A DNA stretch of 64,000 nt, from contig NZ_FZOU01000003.1 of assembly GCF_900188085.1 (NCBI RefSeq), positions 124,001-188,000 on the forward strand. The letters run 5' to 3'. The first letter of the stretch is position 1. Every line of letters begins with the position of its first letter. Shown here one piece after another: positions 53,481 to 61,604 of this stretch. The notes under the pieces were generated by a model. The model ran no database searches, had not been told where the DNA came from, and saw only the letters and a list, made by a program, of their open reading frames with translations. This stretch comes from Granulicella rosea (GTDB lineage: Bacteria; Acidobacteriota; Terriglobia; Terriglobales; Acidobacteriaceae). A program made the position numbers and the translations under genes.

Positions 53481-54574
53481 AGGGTGTACTCCCGCTTGGA
53501 TTTGCGCAGCAGGTAAAGGAAGAACGGGCCGCCGAGGAAGACCATGAGTACGCCGACGGGCAGCTCGGACGGTGCGAAGAGCGTACGCGCGGCGGTGTCG
53601 GTGAGGACGAGAAAGATGGCGCCGCCAAGCGTTGCGACGGGCAGCAGGCGCGTGTGATTGGGGCCGAGGATGAGGCGCGCCATGTGCGGCACGATCAGTC
53701 CCGCGAAGCTGATGAGTCCGCCCAGCGAGACGGCCAGCGCAGTGAGCAGCGAGCCGACAAGGATGATGGCGATGCGTGTCGTCTCGACCCGTATGCCGAG
53801 CTGGTGGGCGTACTCGTCGCCCAGTGCGAGCGTGTTGAGACGGCGCATAAGCGGGATGGCCGCGACGATGGCAAGCGCGAGCAGCAGGGTGGTCGCGCCA
53901 AGCTGTCTCCACTGCGGGATGCCGATGGCGCCGTGCAGCCATGCGTCCACGATGCGCACGCTGTTGGTTGAGTCCGGTCCGTACAGCTCGAACAGATAGG
54001 TGGAGTTGGTGAGGATGGCGCTGGTGACGAAGCCTGCAAGCAGCAGCGTGACGACGTTGGTGCGCCCGCGCGAACGGGCCAGCCAGTAGACGACCGCCAT
54101 GGTGAGGAAGGCGCCGAGAAAGGCGAGCATCGCCGGCGCGCTGAAACCGAAGAAGGCAAGGCGCGACAGAAAGACGATGCCGATGCATGCGCCAAGAGCC
54201 GCGCCGCCAGACGCGCCGACGATGTAGGAGTCGGCCATGGGGTTGCGGAAGAGGCCCTGAAACATGAGTCCCGAGAGGGCGAGCGCGGCGCCCACGATGG
54301 CTGAAGCGAGTACGCGCGGCAGGCGGATGCTGAAGAGGATGGCCTGCTGTGTCTCAGTGAGCGGATGGCGCGCGAAGATGGCCGCAAGGATGTCGTGCGG
54401 CGGGATGCGGATGGCGCCGAGCGAGACGGAGAACAGGATGCTTGCGAGTAGAACAAGGAGCAGCACCGCATTGATGCCGAGGTCCGCAATCTGCGACGCG
54501 GGGATGCGTGGCGCGCGAGCGCCTGCGGGCGCCGCGGCGAGCATCGGGGTGACGGGTTGGACGGTGGTGGGCAT
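53477..54574 (-). CDS. btuC: Vitamin B12 ABC transporter permease
   Basis: Encodes 365 residues of a FecCD-family permease with about ten helices. RLPRVLASAIVGAALALSGL, FQGLFRNPMADSYIVGASGG and the C-terminal SFAGLIVPHMARLILGPNHT are the family motifs. A Pro/Ala-rich N-terminal extension of about 25 residues is present. Cobalamin specificity is inferred from context. A hairpin sits between it and the btuB stop. Confidence 0.93.
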   Translation of the reverse strand: MPTTVQPVTPMLAAAPAGARAPRIPASQIADLGINAVLLLVLLASILFSVSLGAIRIPPHDILAAIFARHPLTETQQAILFSIRLPRVLASAIVGAALALSGLMFQGLFRNPMADSYIVGASGGAALGACIGIVFLSRLAFFGFSAPAMLAFLGAFLTMAVVYWLARSRGRTNVVTLLLAGFVTSAILTNSTYLFELYGPDSTNSVRIVDAWLHGAIGIPQWRQLGATTLLLALAIVAAIPLMRRLNTLALGDEYAHQLGIRVETTRIAIILVGSLLTALAVSLGGLISFAGLIVPHMARLILGPNHTRLLPVATLGGAIFLVLTDTAARTLFAPSELPVGVLMVFLGGPFFLYLLRKSKREYTL

Positions 54575-54588
54575 CGTGTGTTGGTTGA

Positions 54589-54624
54589 ACCCACGATCGT
54601 CGATCTTAAGGCGACCGTGGGTTT
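54589..54624 (-). other. Hairpin between btuB and btuC
   Basis: AACCCACGATCG pairs with CGACCGTGGGTT over 12 bp with one mismatch and a 12-nt loop. On the transcribed (minus) strand it comes after btuB and just before the btuC start, without a U tract. It could protect the btuB mRNA end or reduce read-through into the downstream genes. Confidence 0.5.
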
Positions 54625-54687
54625 TGTTCCTCGTTTTGCTACAAATGCAGATGCTGCGACAAGCCTAGCCTGCCTGCTCGTAACGTG

Positions 54688-57096
54688 CTAGTTCCACTTC
54701 CATGACTCGCCTCCAAAGTTGAGCTTGATGCCCGAGCGGAAGGTCAACGGAAGAGAAGGATATCCGAAGGCTTCGAAGTAATGTTCGCTCAGCAGATTCT
54801 GAATGTCGGTGTAGACGCTGACACGTGGCGTAATCCGGTAGCCGCCGTTCAACTCCAGCCGTTGATAGGCGCCCAGAAGATTGCGGTTGGGCAGCAGCAT
54901 GGTGTTGCCGAAGCTCGTGTCGCTGGCGAAGGTGCTGTCGTCGCGCCTGCCGACGAGTGTGCCGGTGAGCGAAGTATAGAACTTCGAGCGGCTGTAGTTG
55001 ACGCCGAAGTAGCCGGTGTGTGGCGCGATGCGGAAAGGACGCGCGCCGGCCAGCGGAGCATAGGCGCCGATGGCGATCGTGGGGAAGTCCGTCCCGCTTG
55101 CCGCAGTGGCGAAAGACTTCTGCACGACCGCATCGGTGTAGGTGTAGCCGCCGCGCGCGAAGAGGTGGCTGTTGATCCGGTACTCGCTCTCGAACTCGAT
55201 GCCCTGCGCGCGGAAGGAGCTGGCGTTGAGATAGACGCCGTAAGGATACTTCGCTGGATCGACCTTCGGAAACGCGGAGAGAGCCGAGTTCGGCACATCC
55301 TGAATGACGTTGGTGAACTCGTTGTGGAAGTAGGTGACGCCCAAACGTACGCGGCCGTTCAGCAGTTGCTGATCGAGTCCGCCATCGAAGGTCCGTGAGG
55401 TTTCGGGGCCAAGCGGCGTCGCAGTGGGGTCCGCGCTCACAAGCGAGTTGGACTGCTGGAAGATGCTCGGCTCCTTGATGCCCTTGCCGAAGCTGCCGTG
55501 CAGCTTGGTGCCGGTGAAGAGGCCATTGCTCGATGGGCGCAGCAGATAGTAGGCGAGCGACGCGCGCGGCGTACCGGCGAAGCCGAAGAGGCCGTTGTCC
55601 TCGAGACCCGTGCCGACGCTGTAGAAGAGTCGGTTGAAGAAGTCGCCCGAGAACTGAATCGTATAGCTGTAGTTGCCGCGCTGGATGGTCTCGGGCGAAG
55701 TGCCCTGATTGCCGGAAGAGCCGCTTTCGTTCTCGTACTTGAAGCCGCCCAGCGCGACGACATGCGGGTTCAAGCGGTAGTCTGTCTGCGCGTAGACGAA
55801 GTCGCGCTTCGTGACGGAGACGAACGGCGTCGCAGGTCCGAACTGGAAGGCGGTCTGGCCCGTGACGCTGTAGCCATTCGCGCCGGTGATCGTGACGACC
55901 GCGCCGTCATAGTCGCCGAAGCCATCGGGGATGCCGGTGGGCGCGCCGGTGTAGTAAGTCGAGTTCAGCCGGATGCCGCCATAGCGAAGGAGATTGTGCC
56001 AGCGGGTCGTCGCCTGGTTGTCCCAGGTTCCGGTGTAGTAGTGGTCCTGCTCCTTCTCGATGCCGTCGTCGGCGATGCCGTTCAGCGCGATGGCGCCGGG
56101 CTGGCCTCCGGAGACCGCGATCTGCCGCGTCGTGAAGCGGAGGTCGTTTGCGGCGTTGGGCGCGTAGCCGAAGTTGCCCGCATAGGTCGCATTGTGGAAC
56201 TTGCTGTTCGGCAGGCTGTTGCGTGTGTCCACCCGCGCGAAGGCGGAGTAGAGGTCGAACTGCCGATAGACCTCGCTGCCCGTCACCTCGTTGCGATAGG
56301 TGCGGAAGTTGCCGCCGTCGCCCGCGTAAGTAAAGAGCGGCAGAGGTGTCAATGCAGCGCGCGTGCTGGTCAGCGCCACCACGCCCGCGAGCGCATCCGA
56401 TCCGTAGAGCGCGCTGTTGGGCTCGCGCAGCACCTCGATGGACGAGATGCCGACAGACGCAAGGTTGGCGAACTCCACGCCGCCGCCGATCTGGTTGGCG
56501 GAGACGCCGTCGATCAGCAGTTTGTTGGCGTCGGTGTCGCCGCCGCGGATGTTCAGCCCGCTGGTGCCGCCCATCTGGCCGGTCTGCGTGATCTGCACGC
56601 CAGCGATGAGGCGCAGCGGATCCTGCACCTCCAGCTTGTCGGTCAGATCCTCCGTGGAGAGGATCGTGAGCGACGCGCCGATCTGCGCCTCGGGCGTGGC
56701 CGTGCCGGTCGCGGTGACGCTGACCTGCTGGGTGTCGGTCGGCGTCGCGAGCGTCAGGTCGAGGCGCATGTCGGAGGCGAGACGCAGCACCTTGACCGGA
56801 GTATCGGTCGCGTCGAAGCTCGGTGCGGTCGCGCGGACGATGTAAGGGCCCGTGTGCGTAGCCACCACGTCGTAAACCCCGCGTGCGTTCGAGTTCGCGG
56901 AGGTCCGGACGTGACCATCGGAGATGAGTTCGATATGCGCATTGGCGACGACCGCTCCAAGCGGATCGCGCACCGTTCCGTGGATGTGTTCGCCGAACGC
57001 CATGTTGTCGGTGATAGCGGACTGTGCGAGCAGTGGAGCGGCGATGCTGCATGCGGCAAGACTGAGCGATCTGAGACGTGTATTGCGGTAGAGCAT
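54688..57096 (-). CDS. btuB: TonB-dependent cobalamin receptor (BtuB-like) with regulatory-like N-terminal domain
   Basis: Encodes about 802 residues. A signal peptide (LSLAACSIAAPLLAQ) is followed by a carboxypeptidase-regulatory-like beta domain (IHGTVRDPLGAVVANAHI, about 35-120). The plug domain has LRLIAGVQI, LNIRGGDTDANKLLIDGVS and EVLREPNSALYGSDALAGVV. A 22-stranded barrel follows and ends FRSGIKLNFGGESWKWN. The extra N-terminal domain is common in acidobacterial receptors. Cobalamin is assigned because a cobalamin riboswitch lies directly upstream and btuCD follow. GAGGGGGAAC precedes ATG 57096. Confidence 0.92.
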   Translation of the reverse strand: MLYRNTRLRSLSLAACSIAAPLLAQSAITDNMAFGEHIHGTVRDPLGAVVANAHIELISDGHVRTSANSNARGVYDVVATHTGPYIVRATAPSFDATDTPVKVLRLASDMRLDLTLATPTDTQQVSVTATGTATPEAQIGASLTILSTEDLTDKLEVQDPLRLIAGVQITQTGQMGGTSGLNIRGGDTDANKLLIDGVSANQIGGGVEFANLASVGISSIEVLREPNSALYGSDALAGVVALTSTRAALTPLPLFTYAGDGGNFRTYRNEVTGSEVYRQFDLYSAFARVDTRNSLPNSKFHNATYAGNFGYAPNAANDLRFTTRQIAVSGGQPGAIALNGIADDGIEKEQDHYYTGTWDNQATTRWHNLLRYGGIRLNSTYYTGAPTGIPDGFGDYDGAVVTITGANGYSVTGQTAFQFGPATPFVSVTKRDFVYAQTDYRLNPHVVALGGFKYENESGSSGNQGTSPETIQRGNYSYTIQFSGDFFNRLFYSVGTGLEDNGLFGFAGTPRASLAYYLLRPSSNGLFTGTKLHGSFGKGIKEPSIFQQSNSLVSADPTATPLGPETSRTFDGGLDQQLLNGRVRLGVTYFHNEFTNVIQDVPNSALSAFPKVDPAKYPYGVYLNASSFRAQGIEFESEYRINSHLFARGGYTYTDAVVQKSFATAASGTDFPTIAIGAYAPLAGARPFRIAPHTGYFGVNYSRSKFYTSLTGTLVGRRDDSTFASDTSFGNTMLLPNRNLLGAYQRLELNGGYRITPRVSVYTDIQNLLSEHYFEAFGYPSLPLTFRSGIKLNFGGESWKWN

Positions 57097-57121
57097 GTTC
57101 CCCCTCGGGTCTGGTTGCAGC

Positions 57122-57285
57122 TCGGGCCGGTCTCCTGGCTTGCGCGTCATCGAGGTCCATGCGGCCTTCCCAGAGGCTTGCGCCTCCAGTGGCGTTGACG
57201 TGCGTGCATGGCCTCTCGGCGCTTACAGTTACGGGGTAGTGGCGGATTCGCACCGCGCTTCCCGACACCCTGCTGGTTGGTTGCG
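57122..57285 (-). promoter_or_regulatory. Cobalamin riboswitch upstream of btuB
   Basis: On the minus strand the leader has CGGTGCGAATCCGCC, then CCCGTAACTGTAAGCG, variable stems, and ends with the B12 box AAGCCAGGAGACCGGCC about 26 nt before the btuB start. These are the conserved parts of the AdoCbl riboswitch. With so little room downstream it probably controls translation or an early stop. The 5' edge is approximate. It begins about 40 nt after the btuF stop. Confidence 0.95.
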
Positions 57286-57325
57286 GTTGACGGCCGGAGG
57301 ACAACGGCTCCTGCCGAGGAAAACT

Positions 57326-58177
57326 CTATGGATGAAACTGCTTCGCCAGATCCTCCAGCGCATCGATGGCGACCGGGCTGGGGAAGTCGATGCGGCGGTC
57401 CACGTAGTACGCGCGGTTTGCCTTTACTGCCGGCAGCGTCGACCAGCCGGGACGCGTGCGCAGCAGGTCGAGCGTGATTTTGCCATCCTTGACCAGCAGC
57501 AGCGCCTGCGGGGCGCGGCTGATGACGGTCTCCATCGATACGATGGGCCACTCCTGCGCGATGTCGTCGGTGATGGAGTGGCCGCCGGCCGCGTCGACGA
57601 TGTCGGTGATGAAAGCGCCTTTGCCGATGGTGTGGATGGGGTCGTACCAGACCGGCATCAGGATGCTGACGACTGGCTTGCCCTGCACGCTGGCGCGCAC
57701 GGCGTCGATACGGCGCTGCAGTTGCGCGACCAGCGCGGTCGCCTGGGGCTGCCGGTTCAATGCATCGCCCAGCAGCGCGATGGTGTGCAGAATGCCCTTG
57801 AGCCCATGCGGTTCCGCGAGGAAGACCGGGATGCCGAGGGCCGCGAGCTTGTCGAGCGTGGCCTGGTCGTTGGCCTTGGGCATGCCCAGCACGAGGTCCG
57901 GATGCAGCGAGAGGATGGTCTCGATCGACGGCTTCATGATGGAGCCGACGCTCGGCTTCTTTTTCGCCTCGGCGGGATACTGCACGTAGTCGCTGACCGC
58001 GACCACATCGTCTCCCGCGCCAAGCGAGAAGACGTCGTCGGTGATGTTCGGCACGAGCGAGACGATGCGATGCGGATGGTCGGGTAGCGTGACCTTGCGG
58101 CCGGTCTCGTCGGTCACGATGCGGCTGGCATGCGCCGGAATCGCGCTGAGCGCGAGGAGGATGAGGAGCTTCTTCAT
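57326..58177 (-). CDS. btuF: Periplasmic cobalamin-binding protein
   Basis: Encodes 283 residues. A signal peptide (MKKLLILLALSAIPAHAS) is followed by a class III binding-protein fold: RIVSLVPNITDDVFSLGAGD, VGSIMKPSIETILSLHPDLVL, and the C-terminal RPGWSTLPAVKANRAYYVD. BtuF-like assignment comes from the fold and the riboswitch-controlled setting with cbiA and cobU. The ATG overlaps the cbiA stop by 4 nt. Its btuCD partners lie in the adjoining operon. Confidence 0.93.
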   Translation of the reverse strand: MKKLLILLALSAIPAHASRIVTDETGRKVTLPDHPHRIVSLVPNITDDVFSLGAGDDVVAVSDYVQYPAEAKKKPSVGSIMKPSIETILSLHPDLVLGMPKANDQATLDKLAALGIPVFLAEPHGLKGILHTIALLGDALNRQPQATALVAQLQRRIDAVRASVQGKPVVSILMPVWYDPIHTIGKGAFITDIVDAAGGHSITDDIAQEWPIVSMETVISRAPQALLLVKDGKITLDLLRTRPGWSTLPAVKANRAYYVDRRIDFPSPVAIDALEDLAKQFHP

Positions 58178-59553
58178 GCGGGTACCTGCCGGCTTGCTTG
58201 AATGGAGTGGACCAGGTGCTCGGCTACGCCCGGAGCGGTGCGAAAGTGCAAGTGGATGTAGCTCGCGAGGACGTTGCGCAATGTGAAGCCTTCGAACTCC
58301 TGTTTGCCGGAGAGCGAGTAGGCGACCCGATAGCTTGTGGACATCTCGACAGGTTCGGCGCTCTGCGGCGCGATGCGGGAGTAGTGAAAGCTGTGTCCGC
58401 GCAGTTCGTCGCCTGCTTTGCCCAGCAGGCAGTCGCGCGTGAGTTCTACCGTGGTGTAGCCGAAGCGGACCAGCTTCGGGGTCATCTCCATCGCAAAGGG
58501 AAGCACGCCTGTCATGGGGTAGTTCGCGCCGTCGAGCGTGGAGATTGCGCGTGAGAGGTAGATCATGCCGCCGCATTCGGCGTAGATCGGTCCGTCCTCC
58601 GCGGCGAAGCTCCGGATGGATGCGAGCATCGCGCTGTTCGCGCTGAGCTGTGCGGCGTGGAGTTCAGGGTATCCTCCGCCGAGATAGAGCGCGTCGAGGT
58701 CTGGCGGCAGCGCCGCGTCGGCGAGTGGGCTGAAGGGAACGATCGCCGCGCCGTGCTGCCGCAGCAGGTCGAGGTTGTCCTCGTAGTAGAAGCTGAAGGC
58801 GCGGTCGCGAGCGACGCCGATGCGAACCTGTCCTTTTCGTGCAGGAACTGAAGGCGAAGGTGTCAGCTCGAGCCCACACTCCAGTTTAAAGATGCGGTCG
58901 AGGTCAAGATGCTTCTCCGCAAGATCGGCGAGCGCCGCACGCTGTGTCTCTGTTTCGCCGGCCTCTTCGGCGGTTTGAAGCCCGAGGTGCCGCTCCGGAA
59001 TCGCAATCGCCGGTTCGCGCGGCAGCCATCCGAGGATGGGCGTCTTGCAGCGCTGCTCGATGGCCGTCCGCAGCAGACGCAGATGATTTTCGCTGGCGAC
59101 GCGGTTCAGGATGACGCCCGCGAGTGGCAACTCCGGGTCGAAGCTCTCGAAACCCAGCACCACGGCGGCGATCGAGCGCGCGCTCTTGCCCGCGTCGAGC
59201 ACCAGCACGACCGGCAGTCGCAGCAGCTTCGCGATCTCGGCCGAGCTGCCTTTGTCCGAGTCGCCGCTCTTGCCGTCGAAGAGCCCCATCATGCCCTCGG
59301 CGACCAGCAGGTCCGCCCCCACCGCGCTCTGTCGCAGCACGTCCCGATTCGCCTCGTGCGAGAGCATCCACGTATCGAGATTGCGCGCGGTGCGTCCCGC
59401 GATACGGCTGTGGTGGCCGGTGTCGAGAAAGTCCGGGCCGCCTTTGAACGGCTGCGCTGCCCATCCGCGCCTGCGCGCGGCTGCGAGGATAGCCAGCGTA
59501 ACCGTGGTCTTGCCGACGCCGCTCGCGGATCCGGCGATCATCAGCCCCCTCAT
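58174..59553 (-). CDS. cbiA: Cobyrinic acid a,c-diamide synthase
   Basis: Encodes 459 residues. GSASGVGKTTVTLAIL is the ATP loop, PFKGGPDFLDTGHH the substrate-binding segment and EGMMGLFDG the Asp-containing motif. The C-terminal glutaminase domain has IYAECGGMIYL with the Cys nucleophile and the GHSFHYSR His motif. It amidates the a and c side chains. It overlaps cobU and btuF by 4 nt each. Confidence 0.96.
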   Translation of the reverse strand: MRGLMIAGSASGVGKTTVTLAILAAARRRGWAAQPFKGGPDFLDTGHHSRIAGRTARNLDTWMLSHEANRDVLRQSAVGADLLVAEGMMGLFDGKSGDSDKGSSAEIAKLLRLPVVLVLDAGKSARSIAAVVLGFESFDPELPLAGVILNRVASENHLRLLRTAIEQRCKTPILGWLPREPAIAIPERHLGLQTAEEAGETETQRAALADLAEKHLDLDRIFKLECGLELTPSPSVPARKGQVRIGVARDRAFSFYYEDNLDLLRQHGAAIVPFSPLADAALPPDLDALYLGGGYPELHAAQLSANSAMLASIRSFAAEDGPIYAECGGMIYLSRAISTLDGANYPMTGVLPFAMEMTPKLVRFGYTTVELTRDCLLGKAGDELRGHSFHYSRIAPQSAEPVEMSTSYRVAYSLSGKQEFEGFTLRNVLASYIHLHFRTAPGVAEHLVHSIQASRQVPA

Positions 59554-60092
59554 GCCGCGCCCTTCAGAACCAGCGGCAACCCGGCGACCATCAGCAGCAC
59601 GTTGTCGGCAATCGCGGCGACGCGCTGATTCAGCTCGCCGGCGACGTCGCGAAACCGCCGGCCCAGCTCATACGCCGGCACGATGCCGCTGCCGACCTCG
59701 TTCGCAACCAGCACGAGGTTGCAGGGAGCTTCACGCAGCACATCGCCGAGCGCGGCAAAGTGAGCGTCGAGCCTGTCCGTGTCTGAGCCGCAAAGATGCA
59801 GCAGGTTCGCCGCGTAGAGGGTAAGGCAGTCGACCAGAATGACATCCGACCACGTCGCCGCGGACCGGATCGCGGCCGGAAGCTGCACCGGCTCTTCCAC
59901 CGTGGTCCAGGTCGTGGGCCGGTCGAGCTGATGGCGGTCGATCCTGGCGTTCATCTCGTCATCCGAACGCCGCGCCGTCGCGATGACCGTAACGCGGGCG
60001 TGGCGCGCGGCCAGTTGCTGCGCATAGCGGCTCTTGCCGCTGCGTACCCCGCCCAGCACCAGCGTCACCGGATTGACTTGAATCTCCTGCAT
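59550..60092 (-). CDS. cobU: Adenosylcobinamide kinase / guanylyltransferase
   Basis: Encodes 180 residues. GGVRSGKSRYAQQL is the P-loop, and the RIDRHQLDRPTTWTTVEEP segment holds the His that is guanylylated. VDCLTLYAANLL and NEVGSGIVPAYELGRRFRD are also conserved. It phosphorylates adenosylcobinamide and then adds GMP. GAGGAG lies 6 nt before ATG 60092. It is the first gene after the second cobalamin riboswitch. Confidence 0.95.
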   Translation of the reverse strand: MQEIQVNPVTLVLGGVRSGKSRYAQQLAARHARVTVIATARRSDDEMNARIDRHQLDRPTTWTTVEEPVQLPAAIRSAATWSDVILVDCLTLYAANLLHLCGSDTDRLDAHFAALGDVLREAPCNLVLVANEVGSGIVPAYELGRRFRDVAGELNQRVAAIADNVLLMVAGLPLVLKGAA

Positions 60093-60279
60093 GATGCTCC
60101 TCATCCGCTCGGCGTTTGAGCCGGACGGCGTCGAACGAGCGCACATCGGCGCCAATTCGAGAAGCGGGAACGAAAATCAGGCAGAGCCACGTACGGTCCG
60201 GCGATGACCCCTAGGGTCCAGACCCGTGGATATGCTCTTCCACTCTCCCAGCGAAGTGGATTTGAAGCGTGCTGCGCAT

Positions 60280-60432
60280 CTGGCCGGTCTCCTGACTTGC
60301 GCTTCGTCGAGCCTGAACGGCCTTCCCAGGAGCATCCGCTCCCAGTGGCTTTTTGGACACCTTGTCCAGACTCTCAACGCTTACAGTTACGGGGTAGCGA
60401 CGGACTCTCACCGTCTTCCCGAACACCAGATA
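60280..60432 (-). promoter_or_regulatory. Cobalamin riboswitch upstream of cobU
   Basis: On the minus strand it reads GGGAAGACGGTGAGAGTCCG, then CCCCGTAACTGTAAGCG, stem regions, and the B12 box CAAGTCAGGAGACCGGCC. The 3' edge is about 190 nt before cobU, leaving room for an expression platform. The remaining leader to the divergent gene at 60624 (about 190 nt) shows nothing else that I can identify. Confidence 0.95.
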
Positions 60433-60623
60433 GCTCGACTATATCTTGGGCCGTTCCGGAGGGTCAATCCGCCGGCAAGATGCAGACATATCGATTTCCG
60501 TCGCCAAATCCATTTGCGATCCGTCAAAGAGGTACATCGAATCGAACGGACCCTGCACCTCTTTCCTGGGTGGGAGCTCCCGGTCTGCCCAGATGCATCC
60601 CCGGTACAACGAAGAAGAGGATC

Positions 60624-61595
60624 ATGAGCTCAGCTTGGAGTGGTAGCGCACGAGTATGCGTCGCGGCGGCGATGTTGGTGGGAGTTCCGGCGTGTCTGCA
60701 CGCCCAGCAACTGGCCGAAGCGTTGCCGGAGGCTCCGATGCCGCAATCGAGCAGCCAGTCGGACGCGCAAAAGCCGCAGCCCGGCGAGCAGGTCCTGACC
60801 GAGGATGGCAAGGTCGTCGTCGCCAAGCCCATGCCCGGCCCCGTCGCCGGAGACGCCATCTTCGCGCCGCTCGCCACCGGTGGCCCGGACACGCTGCACC
60901 GCAAGACGATGTCGTACGTGTACGTGGCCTTCGGACCCAGGGCGCTGATCACGCCGGCTATCGGCGCCGCGTTTCGGCAGGCCTTCCCGAACAACAATTA
61001 TCCGCCGGAGTGGCGGCGCGGCATCGGCGCCTTTGGCCGCAACTACGGCAGCGACGTAGGCACGAAGACGACGATCCTGACCACGCGCTACGCCGTCGGC
61101 GCGCTGACCCATGAGGACTTTCGCTACCGGCCGACGTGGATCGCGGCCATGGGCGAGACCATGCGCAAGAATGCCGAGCAGCGCGCGGTGGAAGGGAACG
61201 ACACCCCACGTCCTGGGCATACTGGAGGCCGCAACGACATCATGCTGCAGCTTCCGAAGTCGGATAAGAGCGTCGCGCACCGGCTCTTCTACGCCATCGG
61301 GTATACGTTTGTGGATCGCTCGGACGACGGCCACTACCGTCTCGCGCTGGCGAATATCTCGTCGGCCGCGGCGGGTGGATTCGTAGCGAACGCGTATCTG
61401 CCGGACGGCTTCAATGACGTCTCGCACGGCGCGCGGCGCATGGGCTCGAGGTTCGGCAGCTACGCCTTCCAGAATGTGACGCGCGAGTTTTCACCGGAGA
61501 TCGTGCGCGGCTTCCACGCGCTGCACCTGCCGACTCCCGGCCTGCATCTTCCCGAGTGGTGGACGAAGACGAGCGGGCCTGCGCCGAAGCAGTAA
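60624..61595 (+). CDS. Exported protein of unknown function
   Basis: Encodes 323 residues. A signal peptide (ARVCVAAAMLVGVPACLHAQ) is followed by an Ala/Pro/Gln-rich linker and a domain with many aromatic residues and glycine turns (FRQAFPNNNYPPEWRRGIGA, FGRNYGSDVGTKT, YAFQNVTREFSPEIV). LPEAP near the start of the mature region is also seen in the porin-like protein of this window. I do not recognise the family. AAGAGG lies before ATG 60624. It is divergent from the cobU riboswitch and 9 nt ahead of queG. Confidence 0.75.
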   Translation: MSSAWSGSARVCVAAAMLVGVPACLHAQQLAEALPEAPMPQSSSQSDAQKPQPGEQVLTEDGKVVVAKPMPGPVAGDAIFAPLATGGPDTLHRKTMSYVYVAFGPRALITPAIGAAFRQAFPNNNYPPEWRRGIGAFGRNYGSDVGTKTTILTTRYAVGALTHEDFRYRPTWIAAMGETMRKNAEQRAVEGNDTPRPGHTGGRNDIMLQLPKSDKSVAHRLFYAIGYTFVDRSDDGHYRLALANISSAAAGGFVANAYLPDGFNDVSHGARRMGSRFGSYAFQNVTREFSPEIVRGFHALHLPTPGLHLPEWWTKTSGPAPKQ

Positions 61596-61604
61596 AGTGG
61601 TGAG

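Noticed and set aside
60433..60623. Possible small gene or RNA between the cobU riboswitch and the exported-protein gene
   Set aside because: No frame with a ribosome site or stable stem structure was found; it probably holds only the two divergent promoters.
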